This document shows positions 32,555-41,885 of a stretch of 64,000 bases of DNA, in pieces (position 1 is the stretch's first letter; each line of letters opens with the position of its first letter). The notes under the pieces are model-generated. The model had not been told where the DNA came from. It searched no databases and saw only the letters and a program-made list of their open reading frames with translations. This stretch comes from Sipunculus nudus (taxonomy: Eukaryota > Annelida > Sipuncula > Golfingiida > Sipunculidae), in assembly GCA_026874595.1 (NCBI GenBank), contig CM049316.1:20671839-20735838 (forward strand). Reading direction: 5' to 3'. The translations under genes and the position numbers were made by a program.

Positions 32555-33246
32555 ACTGATACTTTCCACGTAAAACGTAATGTGGTTCTGTGTCATTGTG
32601 AAAAAGCGAGCCAACACGAAACTCAAAATGCTTGACTGTTTATTGTGTATGGAGATGTAAATATATGCTAAAGGTTATGTTTAAAGTTGATTACTGTTGA
32701 TCATGTGAAATGTCAAAATGAAATGTCGAAATGAAATGTCAAAATGAAATGTTAAATGAAATGTCAAAATGGAATGTCAAAATGAAATGTTAACATGATA
32801 TGTCTAACTGTGTATGTTTCAAAACAGCGATCACGGATGATATATATATTATTATACGGCTTAACAATATATGCTTGTCTCATACGTCACCCGACGTTAT
32901 GCTAAAAGATGATTACTGTTGATAATGTCAAATGTAAATGAAATGTCAAAATGAAATGTCAAAATGAAATGTTAACATGAAATGTCTAACTGTGTATGTT
33001 TCAAAACAGCGATAACGGATGATATATATATTATTATACGGCTTAACAATAGATACTAGTCTCAAACGTACGGCTTGTTGTTTTCTGAAAAGGACATTGT
33101 ATGACAGCGTCTGTATGGTATGTGATATAACGTAAAAAACCACTATTGATCAGAGTTTGGGATTGTGGATACTTAATACATAATATTAAATAAATATGGC
33201 TTTATATTTTCGGTACGCCCATTTTACATGCCATCATTAAAAATGT

Positions 33247-33294
<48 letters not shown>
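32555..33294. repeat. Short ATGTCAAA-type repeats, a local duplication and a (TA)n tract
   Basis: GAAATGTCAAAAT words are repeated at about 32705-32800 and 32935-32990. The flanking sequence (GATTACTGTTGAT at one end, TTATACGGCTTAACAAT at the other) is also duplicated, giving two diverged units at about 32685-32875 and 32908-33055. A (TA)n tract occupies 33249-33289. No gene is supported. Confidence 0.65.
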
Positions 33295-33295
<1 letters not shown>

Positions 33296-33439
33296 TGATA
33301 GACTCCATGCTATCGAAATATATTTCACGATCCACCAAGATGCCAGCATTCAGTCATTCTAAGTCTGACTCAGATATTAAATCAGTTACACATATCTCCT
33401 CTGTGGACATGGTTAAAATAGTTCCGGTAACATACGATA

Positions 33440-33660
33440 GGGGGCGCTGCCTCATACAGCACTGGTCAACACAACAAAATAGCCCTTTGCCGGACAACGG
33501 TCTACATGACATTTACGAAATACCTGCTAAAATTTTAGGAAAAATATGCCTCCAACGTTCCACGAGTAACATTTACGATATCTTCGCCAGATTTCGCGTG
33601 CATCTTGCACAAACGATAATTCTGCCACACACCAAAGATTTAAATGTGTCCCAGACGGCT
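33440..33660 (-). repeat. Inverted, diverged copy of the element found twice at 36467-37024
   Basis: The reverse complement matches the words ATCTTTGGTGTG, CGTTTGTGCAAGATG, GTAGACCGTTGTCCGGCAAA and others of the two copies on the far side of the palindrome. This places the palindrome and the tRNA gene inside an outer pair of inverted repeats. The open frame 33295-33675 lies across it and is not called. Confidence 0.6.
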
Positions 33661-33759
33661 CCCCTGTGTCTGTGACGTCACACTTTCCATCAGCCAATCA
33701 AATCAAGGAACAGTACCTGTTCATGATAACATAAGAAACTCACGTACACAAAGCATGTA

Positions 33760-33832
33760 GTCCCTGTGGCGCAATGGTTAGCGCGTTCGGCTGTTAATCG
33801 GAAGGTTGGTGGTTCGAGCCCACCCAGGGACG
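33760..33832 (+). tRNA. tRNA-Asn (anticodon GTT), eukaryotic type
   Basis: The cloverleaf folds cleanly: acceptor stem GTCCCTG/CAGGGAC, D-arm GCGC..GCGC, anticodon loop CTGTTAA with GTT, T-arm GGTGG/CCACC with TTCGAGC. The internal RNA polymerase III promoter boxes are present, including a B box GGTTCGAGCCC. It closely resembles animal tRNA-Asn genes; the D loop is one base shorter than in the human gene as I recall it. No CCA is encoded and no intron is present. It may be a viral copy of a host gene or direct evidence for host DNA. It abuts the giant inverted repeat 13 bp downstream. Confidence 0.9.
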
Positions 33833-34117
33833 TTATACCTCTATGGGCGCTTTTGGCTCCCAGACGGCTCCCCTGTGGGGGAGGGGGGGACTTGAGGGGG
33901 GGAGGGGGCGGCCCCTCCCTCTGCCTTATGTCAAGAAGTAGTAGAGTTGTGGGCCTGTGGCCCCCAGGGGTCGGTTGTGTGGTTCAAGTCAGAAGTAGAC
34001 CAGTTGTAGGTTTGGGGATCGCCGGCAGGGGGGGGGGGGAAGAAGAGTCGGTAGGATGTGAAAGGTCGGTCTGGGTCGTCGAGGTTAGAGATGAAAGGTC
34101 AGTAGGGTTTACCGGGG

Positions 34118-34400
34118 GGGGGGGACCAGGGGAGTTCTGGGTGGGATCGCCTGGCGGGGGGGAACAGGGGAGTTCTGGGTAGGATCGCCCGGCGGGGGGG
34201 AACAGGGGAGTCCTGGTTGGGATCGGAGGAACAGGGGAGTTCTGGGTGGGATCGCCTGGCGGGGGGGAACAGGGGAGTTCTGGGTAGGATCGCCCGGCGG
34301 GGGGGAACAGGGGAGTCCTGGTTGGGATCGGAGGAACAGGGGAGTTCTGGGTAGGATCGCCGGGGGGAGGAACAGGGGAGTCCTGGTTGGGATCGGAGAC
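34118..34400 (+). repeat. G-rich minisatellite in the left palindrome arm
   Basis: Units containing GGAACAGGGGAGT(T/C)CTGG and GGGATCG(C/G) recur about every 38 bp, with a longer higher-order repeat. The right arm has only a short, diverged equivalent, so the two arms have changed independently. Confidence 0.75.
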
Positions 34401-34547
34401 GCATGTGAATGGTCAAAGAGTGTTCATCGAATATCATCGGTACTGGAAAAGCCACAGGTGTGCAACGCATGTCAAAGCACTATGGGATCGTTCAGGGTCT
34501 CCGCTTGGACCGAGGCCCCTATAGAAATTTCTCCACAGGGGTCGTGG

Positions 34548-35990
34548 TGGGGGCTTCGCCCCCGGGGTATATTCTTTGTAGGGATCGATCCCCCATAAAG
34601 TATTATCCCCGGGGGCGAAGCCCCCATGAGGAATTACATGGAAGGCCCGTGGTGGGGGCCTCGCCCCCAGGGGATAATACTTTATGTGGGATCGACCCCT
34701 ACAAAGAATATACCCCGGGGGCGAGGCCCCCATAAGGAAATATATGGAAGGCCCGTGGTGGGGGCCTCGCCCCCAGGTGATAATACTTTATGTGGGATCG
34801 ATCCCTAAAAAGAATATACACAGGGGGCGAGGCCCCCATAAGGAATTACATGGAGGGCCCGTGGTGGGGGCCTCGCCCCCGGGAATAATATTTTATGGGG
34901 GATCGATCCCTAAAAAGAATATACACAGGGGGCGAGGCCCCCATAAGGAATTACATGGAAGGCCCGTGGTGGGGGCCTCGCCCCCAGGGGAAAATACTTT
35001 ATGTGGGATCGATCCCTAAAAAGAATATACCCCGGGGGCGAGGCCCCCATAAGGAAATATATGGAAGGATCGTGATGGGGGCCTCGCCCCCGGGAGAATA
35101 CTGTATGGGGATCGGGGCGCCGAAGGCGCCAATACACAGATGTATGTATGGAGGGCGCCTTCGGCGCCTCGATCCCTAAAATGAATATTCCCGGGGGGCG
35201 AGGCCCCCACCACGTGCCTTCCATGTATTTCCTTATGGGGGCCTCGCCCCCAGTGTATATTCTTTGTAGGGATCGATCCCACATAAAGTATTATCCCCTG
35301 GGGGCGAGGCCCCCACCACGTGCCTTCCATGTAATTCCTGATGGGGGCTTCGCCCCCTGGGTATATTCTTTGTAGGGATCGATCCCACATAAAGTATTTT
35401 CCCCTGGGGGCGAGGCCCCCACCACGGGCCTTCCATGTAATTCCTTATGGGGGCCTCGCCCCCTGGGTATATTCTTTGTAGGGATCGATCCCACATAAAG
35501 TATTTTCCCCTGGGGGCGAGGCCCCCACCACGTGCCTTCCATGTAATTCCTGATGGGGGCTTCGCCCCCGGGTATATTCTTTGTACGGATCGATCCCACA
35601 TAAAGTATTTTCCCCTGGGGGCGAGGCCCCCACCACGGGCCTTCCATGTAATTCCTGATGGGGGCCTCGCCCCCTGGGTATATTCTTTGTAGGGATCGAT
35701 CCCACATAAAGTATTTTCCCCTGGGGGCGAGGCCCCCACCACGGGCCTTCCATGTAATTCCTTATGGGGGCCTCGCCCCCTGTGTGTATTCTTTTTAGGG
35801 ATCGATCCCCCATAAAGTATAATCCCCTGGGGGCGAGGCCCCCACCACGGGCCCTCCATGTAATTCCTTATGGGGGCCTCGCCCCCTATGTGTATTCTTT
35901 TTAGGGATCGATCCCCCATAAAGTATTATCCCCTGGGGGCGAGGCCCCCACCACGACCCCTGTGGAGAAACCGCTATAGGGGCCTCGGCC
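34548..35990. repeat. Array of about 105-bp units, inverted at the palindrome centre
   Basis: Each unit carries GGGGGCGAGGCCCCC-type palindromes, an ATTACATGGAAGGCCCGTGG spacer and the 12-bp palindrome GGGATCGATCCC. The last recurs at 34794, 34899 and 35005 on the left and at about 105-bp steps on the right. There are about five units to the left and seven to eight to the right of the centre. Confidence 0.85.
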
Positions 35991-36466
35991 CCAGGGGAGA
36001 TTCTGTGGTGATCGGAACGATCCCATTGTGCTTTGACGTGCGTTGCACACCGTTGGCTTTCCCAGTACCGATGATACCCGACGATCACTCTTTAACCATT
36101 CACATCCGTATACGAACCCACCTAGGACTCCCCTGTCCCCCCCCCCCCTTGCGACCCCTGTTGACCTTTCACATCCGACCTCGACGACCCCAACCGACCT
36201 TTCACATCCAACCGACCCTTATTCACCTCCTGCCGGTGATCCCCAAACCTACAACCGGTCTAGTTCTGACTTGAACCACACAACCGGCCACAGACCCACA
36301 ACTCTACTACTTCTTGACATAAGGCAGAGGGAGGGTCCGCCCCCTCCCCCCCTCAAGTCCCCCCCTCCCCCACAGGGGAGCCGTCTGGGACCCAAAAGCG
36401 CCCAGAGAGCGCTCTCAACTGATAGTATAATAGACTCGGCCTGCTTATATAGTAGGGTTGTGGACA

Positions 36467-37024
36467 CATTGAAATCTTTGGTGTGCGGCAGATTTCACGT
36501 TTGTGCAAGATGTACGCGCAAACTGAAAAAGATATCGCAAATGTTACTCGTTGAACGCTTAAAGCATATTTTTCCAAAGATTTTAGCACATATTTTGTAA
36601 ATGTTGTGTAGACCGTTGTCCGGCAAATGGCCATTTTGTGTTGCTGACCAATATGACGGTGTCAGTATCGCCACCTGCCGACGACAAGTGGAACTATATC
36701 AGATAGACAACGGATTTATCTAATTAAGTTGCACACATGAAACAACATTGAAATCTTTGGTGTGCGGCAGATTTCACGTTTGTGCAAGATGTACCCGCAA
36801 ACTGGAAAATATATCACGAATGTCACTCGTTGAACGTTTGAGGCATATTTTTACTAAAATTATTGCAGGTATTTCGTAAATGTTGTGTAGACCGTTGTCC
36901 GGCAAATGGCCATTTTGTGTTGCTGACCAATATATTGGCGTCAGTATCGCCACCTGCCGACGACAAGTAGAACTATATCAGATAGACAACGGATTTATCT
37001 AATTAAGTTGCACACATGAAACAA
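36467..37024 (+). repeat. Two tandem copies of a 279-bp element
   Basis: Copies start at 36467 and 36746 with CATTGAAATCTTTGG. Both end with TATCTAATTAAGTTGCACAC. A third, inverted and more diverged copy lies left of the tRNA gene. It is probably an interspersed mobile or foldback-associated repeat without its own gene. Confidence 0.7.
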
Positions 37025-37880
37025 CATTTGTGCGGACTGCATACTTTAATTGAACTGGATGTTTTGTGTGCCTTTATGTATTTATAAAATGTATCAGAAA
37101 ATGATCATGAATCACATATGCGGATGATTATGGCATAAAGAAGACCGTGAAACTTTCATATTTTATTCATTATATAAGTTCCGTCTTATGAGTTCCACAG
37201 GTATTGTGACGTAGATTCAGGCAAAACATGGTTGAAAATAACGAGAACATCAAGTTTTTATACATATTTTTGAAATATTGTCACATATGCATTTATTTAA
37301 AATTTCGTTTTCTGAGTTTGGAAGTATCAAGTGATATCAACATCTATTAGTATGTTTGTCGTATCTGGTTGATCAGATCCATATAACATCTGGTTGTTCA
37401 AACGATTTTCGTGCATTCGCATTGGATGTGCCTAAAATATACATCTGGGTGACGAATGGTTTTGATGTACCCGTCTTCTTCTTTTTAAAAAATGTATATA
37501 ACGTGAAAGTACACCTCGGCGTGCAGGGTTTTCTGTATCGGGTGTTTAATCTGAAACCGATCGCCAACGACAAAACTAATTTATGTATACATGCAAACAC
37601 GCAGACAGTTATCGAGCAGCGATGAAAAAGCAGATTACCAGCAAACGTATTAAGATCATACCAGGGACGAACCCTGTTTAACCACATTTCAACCCGTCAC
37701 CCCTCATATACATATATATTCATGTGAGCTTGAGAAGCCGTCACCCCTTGTTTCATGGCGGGTGAGACCTTCCGAATACATGTATCCCATTCAAGCCACG
37801 CCCACACAACACATTGTGTTTGACGTACCCAACAGTTGCGGACGTGTGCTCATTCTTGATTATACTTCGGACACAGCGTG
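37025..37880. other. Non-coding A+T-rich spacer
   Basis: No gene is supported. A frame at 37356-37625 (plus) has no domain and no conserved start context. Confidence 0.35.
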
Positions 37881-38423
37881 ATGCATTCGCTCCCAGCCGA
37901 CGACCAGTTAACCAGCAGGTTGTGCGACAAGAACGAAATGACATATCTGATGGACAATTTGATGGGTCACGCGGAGCTACTTTTGAAGAAGATCAAAGTC
38001 CTTGACGACAGATCAACTGATGTATTTCCCAGATCGTGGCAGTGCGTGGAACTGGTTGACGGCGTGGACCCGTGGCCACCCAGCCTCTGCTTGAGTATGA
38101 TAACTGATATCGGGAGAGGGTACGGGATCACACTTGATGAGGCTACTTTGACGGCTGTGTATAAAACGGAACCGTGGGTCAGCTGGCACAGGATATGCCC
38201 TTCGATCACAGTGAACCTTACACGCATGGTCCCGACGGCTGAAGCCCGATGCCTGGCTGTGTACATATTGTACTGCTTCTTTAGCAAAGAGTACCGAGTG
38301 TCTCACGCTGACAGTGATTTCCACAGGGGTCTGCTGTGTTTCAAGTACTGCCCATGTAGCCGATACCAAAAGAGGAATGTAACCTCCCGTTGCTGCTGTG
38401 TGTCATTTGGTCCTTTCTCGTGA
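37881..38423 (+). CDS. Unknown helical protein with Cys-rich tail (180 aa)
   Basis: The ATG at 37881 follows an in-frame GTG. The product is mainly helical. It has a hydrophobic stretch near residues 122-133 (LAVYILYCFF) and a Cys-rich C-terminus (CFKYCPCSRY, SRCCCVSF). A Bcl-2-like fold was considered because of length and helices, but no BH1 NWGR-like motif is present. It lies directly upstream of, and on the same strand as, the two-CARD gene, so a role in the same host process is possible. Confidence 0.5.
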   Translation: MHSLPADDQLTSRLCDKNEMTYLMDNLMGHAELLLKKIKVLDDRSTDVFPRSWQCVELVDGVDPWPPSLCLSMITDIGRGYGITLDEATLTAVYKTEPWVSWHRICPSITVNLTRMVPTAEARCLAVYILYCFFSKEYRVSHADSDFHRGLLCFKYCPCSRYQKRNVTSRCCCVSFGPFS

Positions 38424-38773
38424 AAGCGTCATTGTGTACCTGATATCTGATAGCGTACGTCACACACAATAACACCAGTGCATACATCTCCTCATGGTGT
38501 TTTTATATCTATATGTGTTCATGTCGCGTGGGATAATGCATCTCAGAAACGTATCTTCGCTCATGCAGTTGACTGACCTTGAAATGAGGCCATTTTTTGT
38601 TATGTCACATGAGCTCTGCCGTTACTCACATTTGAAATTGGTAAACAATTTTGAGCCAATGCCGTCAACCGCCAGGCATGCGCACTGCCTGGCTGTACAT
38701 GTTCGAAAACACATAAAAGCAGCGGTGATGTCTAGTTGCCAGGCACAATTCATGTTGGAGCCCTACCACGACC

Positions 38774-39448
38774 ATGGCTTGTTCTTCACATTGGCACGAG
38801 GCGTTTTACGGCATACTGCCCCGTTTGGCATCTGCATTGTACGTGAAACAGAGTCTGCTGCCTGACGAGCTGTTGGCAGAGGGGTTTCTCGACAGGGACG
38901 AGCTGGATAATGTCAGGGCGAAGATGACTAATTCGGAACAAGCCGAACTGTTGCTGCACACACTGGCGGATACGAACACTCCCAGAAGGCTTGACAAAGC
39001 TATGAAAATTATAGGGCGTCATCACCCAGACGTTTTGCGGATGTATCAAGATCGCATGAAAGCACTGAGTCGGGATGAGAAAAAGGCTCGACCACACGGT
39101 TCGCCTCCGGCTAAGGTGTCTTCGTCTTGGAACGACAGTTTTTACAAAATACTTCCCGGTATGGCCGACAAATTAGACGTGCTGCATAGCGACGTAGTTG
39201 ATGTACTTGCTGCGCGAGGGTTTATCAACGACAACATGGTCGAGCAGATACGTGATCACAGAACAAACACGGCCCAAGCCAGAACACTTCTGTACCTTCT
39301 TCTTGATAACAACGGTGTATATGAGCTTGACGCTGCCATGGAGTTGCTGCGCGGCCATTACCACGCGCATGTGTCGGATTTTTATAAACAAGGTATGAAA
39401 CATCTTGATCGTCCCATGTTGGTGGACAACGTGAACAACCGTTCGTAA
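38774..39448 (+). CDS. Tandem two-CARD protein (224 aa)
   Basis: ATG at 38774 in a good context (ACCATGG). Two CARDs occupy residues about 5-90 and 118-205. Each begins with W(H/N)(E/D)(A/S)FY(G/K)ILP, followed by LLPDELLAEGFLDRDEL or VVDVLAARGFINDNM, then a helix ending in LLLHTLADTN or LLYLLLDNNG. These are the clearest CARDs in the window. A charged linker separates them. There is no RING or catalytic domain, so a dominant decoy or bridging adaptor is likely. The sequence is not close to the 23-28 kb CARD family, which suggests a separate acquisition. Confidence 0.8.
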   Translation: MACSSHWHEAFYGILPRLASALYVKQSLLPDELLAEGFLDRDELDNVRAKMTNSEQAELLLHTLADTNTPRRLDKAMKIIGRHHPDVLRMYQDRMKALSRDEKKARPHGSPPAKVSSSWNDSFYKILPGMADKLDVLHSDVVDVLAARGFINDNMVEQIRDHRTNTAQARTLLYLLLDNNGVYELDAAMELLRGHYHAHVSDFYKQGMKHLDRPMLVDNVNNRS

Positions 39449-39764
39449 GCATGTACGCCCCGTCTAAGGCACTGTATATACACATCAAACGCTGGAAGTG
39501 TTTGAGGTCCAGATGCTGATATAAACTCGTGTATTCGGGATTTTCGAAAGAACTGATTGTTTGGTCTTTGAGCATACGCAACGATGTAGCATTTTTATAC
39601 AATGCAGGCATATATATGACTGTTTGAAACGTGGGATTAATGTACGGGACGTGTTTCGTAATGGACCTTACGTCACATCCAGCTTTCCAGGCAATAAGGT
39701 TTTGTATAACAGGTTGTTTTGCATGTGATTTGTTTTTGTCTATCCTGTAATCTATATGACACGT

Positions 39765-39770
39765 AATAAA
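39765..39770 (+). terminator. Polyadenylation signal (AATAAA)
   Basis: Likely 3' end signal of the two-CARD gene. Confidence 0.4.
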
Positions 39771-40281
39771 AAGGCATAAATGAATTGCATCCTGTATTGT
39801 ATCAGAGTATGATGGGCTTTATGCTATGTGTGTGTATGTAAGTGCGTGTGTAAACAAATTATCTATAAGATACCATGTGATCTGGTACACGTCACTATCT
39901 GAAATAACAGGATGGTAACAGAGTTCTCACTGGATGGCACCACATGTTTTCAATTTTGTTTGTTCCCATCACGGTCTCTTAGCTGATGTCCATATTTAAC
40001 CGTGCAGCTCTGTCACAACGCGTTGCATCAGTGTTCCCCTTAGATATTTGTTCTACTCCTCCGGTTTATGTATGAAACTCGGCAACGGCAACCGTCCAAC
40101 TATCTTCAAGAACGAAGTTGATACCAACTGGACCGCATGTTGATCCGTGTGCGTCATCACTGATTCAGAAAAAAACTATATTTGGATACGCGCAATGTAT
40201 GCTTGCTGATGGTATTATGTTAACGTTTCTGCCACACGTGTGTCATCCCCTCCTTCGCGTGTAAACGTCATCACACGTGAC

Positions 40282-40288
40282 TATATAA
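40282..40288 (+). promoter_or_regulatory. TATA box (TATATAA) of the first lectin gene
   Basis: It lies 56-62 bp upstream of the ATG at 40344. A CACGTGA word sits next to it. Confidence 0.55.
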
Positions 40289-40343
40289 CCATCACCGGGT
40301 AGCATGAACGCCACATGCGCACAGTCTTGTGAGAAGGACAGGC

Positions 40344-41456
40344 ATGGGTGCCGCTGGTGGTGACTGGATTTCGTGTTCGCAGAGGTTTGCTTACCATTTG
40401 GTACTGTTTTTTGTATTGATGGGGTGTATCCTCCGGCTTACTTTATTTTTTGTACTGTACAGTGACCTATGTCTGGCAACCTATGTGACTCCGAGATCGG
40501 CTGCGCCTTCTCCGTACCATGTATTCAGATTCTTCGACATCAATCTGACAAACAGCGAGGCCCAGTATGCGTGCGGTATGTTACAGGATGGCAGGTGGTA
40601 CCTGCCTGCACCGGATGACAGCCATGACGGGTTATCGTTCCACACAGAATTGACTGATTTCATGAACAGTGCTGGTATTTCCGAAGCGTGGATTTCGCTG
40701 AAAGGGAACAAGCTCAAAGAATGGCGGGTGTCCGGGACGAAACCTTTCAAAGGCAGGGTACAGCATAACGGGGAGCAACACAGACACTGCGCCAGAATAC
40801 AATCTCGATATGAAGCTGCTGTGAGTGAGTCGTGTAATGACGACGTCAAAATGTTTGTATGCGTTGTACCGTCTTCTAGCCATCTGTTCTTCAGTAATCT
40901 CTGCAACGGACAGTACGGACCGTGCTACGCGATATTGCGTGGCGCCGCAAGTTGGTTTGCGGCTAAAAGCATGTGCGTTTACATAGGGGCACGCTTGGCC
41001 GTGGTTCATAATGGGGAGGAAGCTAAAGCGCTGAATAAGTTCATAAAATCTAAGATATCCGGTGCAACGGAATATTGGGTGGACATGGTGAACCACGTTT
41101 GGCAATACCGTCTGCGCGGAAACCGGACTGCGGTTCCCGACATGTACTTTTGGTACAGACAACGACCTGCCACCGGGAAAAACTGTGCCGTTGTAAGGAA
41201 ATACCCAGACGGATATTTCTGGGAAGCTGTGGACTGCGACAGCCGCCATAAAATCGTCTGCATGAGTCATCGTTCTTTATCGACAAGAAGTGATGGCGCA
41301 ATGGTCAACGTGCCTACACGCTACCCGCACAACGCATCGGATACTGCTACTGCTACTGGGACATATTCTACCGCGTCATCACACCGCTCTATATCGCACG
41401 CCGTTATCATACGTACATGTCTATCACTGTGCGTCAGTATCATTACGTCAATCTAA
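40344..41456 (+). CDS. Membrane or secreted protein with two C-type-lectin-like domains (370 aa)
   Basis: The first in-frame ATG after the TATA box is at 40344. An N-terminal hydrophobic segment (about residues 17-45) acts as signal or anchor. Domain 1 (about 55-175) has WISLKG, EWRVSG and the late cysteines. Domain 2 (about 185-310) starts CYAILRG, contains SWFAAKSMC, GARLAVV, YWVDMV, FWYRQRP, NCAVV and ends VDC..HKIVC. Canonical EPN or QPD sugar-binding triplets are absent, so calcium-dependent sugar binding is doubtful. A Ser/Thr-rich stalk follows. The C-terminus is hydrophobic (TCLSLCVSIITSI), as in a membrane or GPI anchor signal. Tandem paralogue of the next gene. Surface recognition or immune modulation is inferred. 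Confidence 0.8.
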   Translation: MGAAGGDWISCSQRFAYHLVLFFVLMGCILRLTLFFVLYSDLCLATYVTPRSAAPSPYHVFRFFDINLTNSEAQYACGMLQDGRWYLPAPDDSHDGLSFHTELTDFMNSAGISEAWISLKGNKLKEWRVSGTKPFKGRVQHNGEQHRHCARIQSRYEAAVSESCNDDVKMFVCVVPSSSHLFFSNLCNGQYGPCYAILRGAASWFAAKSMCVYIGARLAVVHNGEEAKALNKFIKSKISGATEYWVDMVNHVWQYRLRGNRTAVPDMYFWYRQRPATGKNCAVVRKYPDGYFWEAVDCDSRHKIVCMSHRSLSTRSDGAMVNVPTRYPHNASDTATATGTYSTASSHRSISHAVIIRTCLSLCVSIITSI

Positions 41457-41885
41457 AAAATCAGACGGGAGGATCATGAAAAACAATACGCCCCCGTATG
41501 GGGATTCACATGCGCGGAAGATATTACCCAGGAAGTAACATGACACAACGTGATGCATGTAAATTACTTGCTTATCAGATATTTCCTTTTTTTTGTGCGT
41601 AGGCCGGTGAGGCGGATGTTTTAACACTCCTGATGCTGTAACGAAAATTAAACCTGGTTTTTCCCGAAACATTCCCGGGGTGTAACATGACGCAATGTCA
41701 CGAACTTGACACGACGACTGTTGCATCACGCAGCTATATAAAGACCTGGTCTGCCGGAGATTTGAATCATATTCGCCCAGTCTTCACAGCAGCCTGGTGT
41801 TCCGTCGGACCGAAGCCTCTGTTGCAGTAAGTGTTGTTACGTGTTACGCTTGTTCTATGCTAGAACACGTTCTCTCAGTGTGTGA
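41457..41885. promoter_or_regulatory. Intergenic region between the two lectin genes
   Basis: No gene is supported. It contains a T-run near 41585-41595 and the TATATAAA box at 41735-41742. Confidence 0.45.
41735..41742 (+). promoter_or_regulatory. TATA box (TATATAAA) of the second lectin gene
   Basis: Transcription would start near 41765, giving a leader of about 120 bases before the ATG at 41886. A second upstream ATG at 41859 opens a different short frame. Confidence 0.55.

Larger units (their letters stand above)
33845..36403. repeat. 2.56-kb imperfect palindrome with repeat-built arms
   Basis: The left end (GGGCGCTTTTGG, CCCAGACGGCTCCCCTGTGGGGG) returns in reverse complement at the right end (36373-36403). 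Arms continue inward through C/G-rich tracts and through a matched unique block (left around 34400-34545, right around 35950-36115). They then enter an array of about 105-bp units, forward on the left and reversed on the right. The centre lies near 35110-35170 and is made of GGCGCCGAAGGCGCC and its inverted partner. The structure could form a very large hairpin. It resembles a foldback element or a replication origin/terminal region; the sequence alone does not decide. All open frames inside are translations of the repeats. Confidence 0.85.
39449..40343. other. Spacer with polyadenylation signal and lectin promoter
   Basis: No gene is supported. It contains the AATAAA at 39765-39770, about 315 bp after the two-CARD gene. 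It also contains the TATATAA box at 40282-40288 of the first lectin gene. Confidence 0.5.

Noticed and set aside
33766-34182. Open frame of 138 codons across the tRNA gene and G-rich tract
   Set aside because: It overlaps a clear tRNA gene and low-complexity G-runs.
34409-35919. Several long overlapping open frames on both strands with GPHKE(L/I)(H/Y)GRPVVGASPPG-like repeats
   Set aside because: They are translations of the 105-bp palindromic array in multiple frames; no start context, no domain, and both strands are equally open.
33845-36403. CRISPR array
   Set aside because: Repeat units are tandem and palindromic without unique spacers, and the context is eukaryotic.
37881-38423. Possible Bcl-2-like protein
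   Set aside because: Length and helices would fit, but no BH1/BH2-type motif (such as NWGR) is visible.
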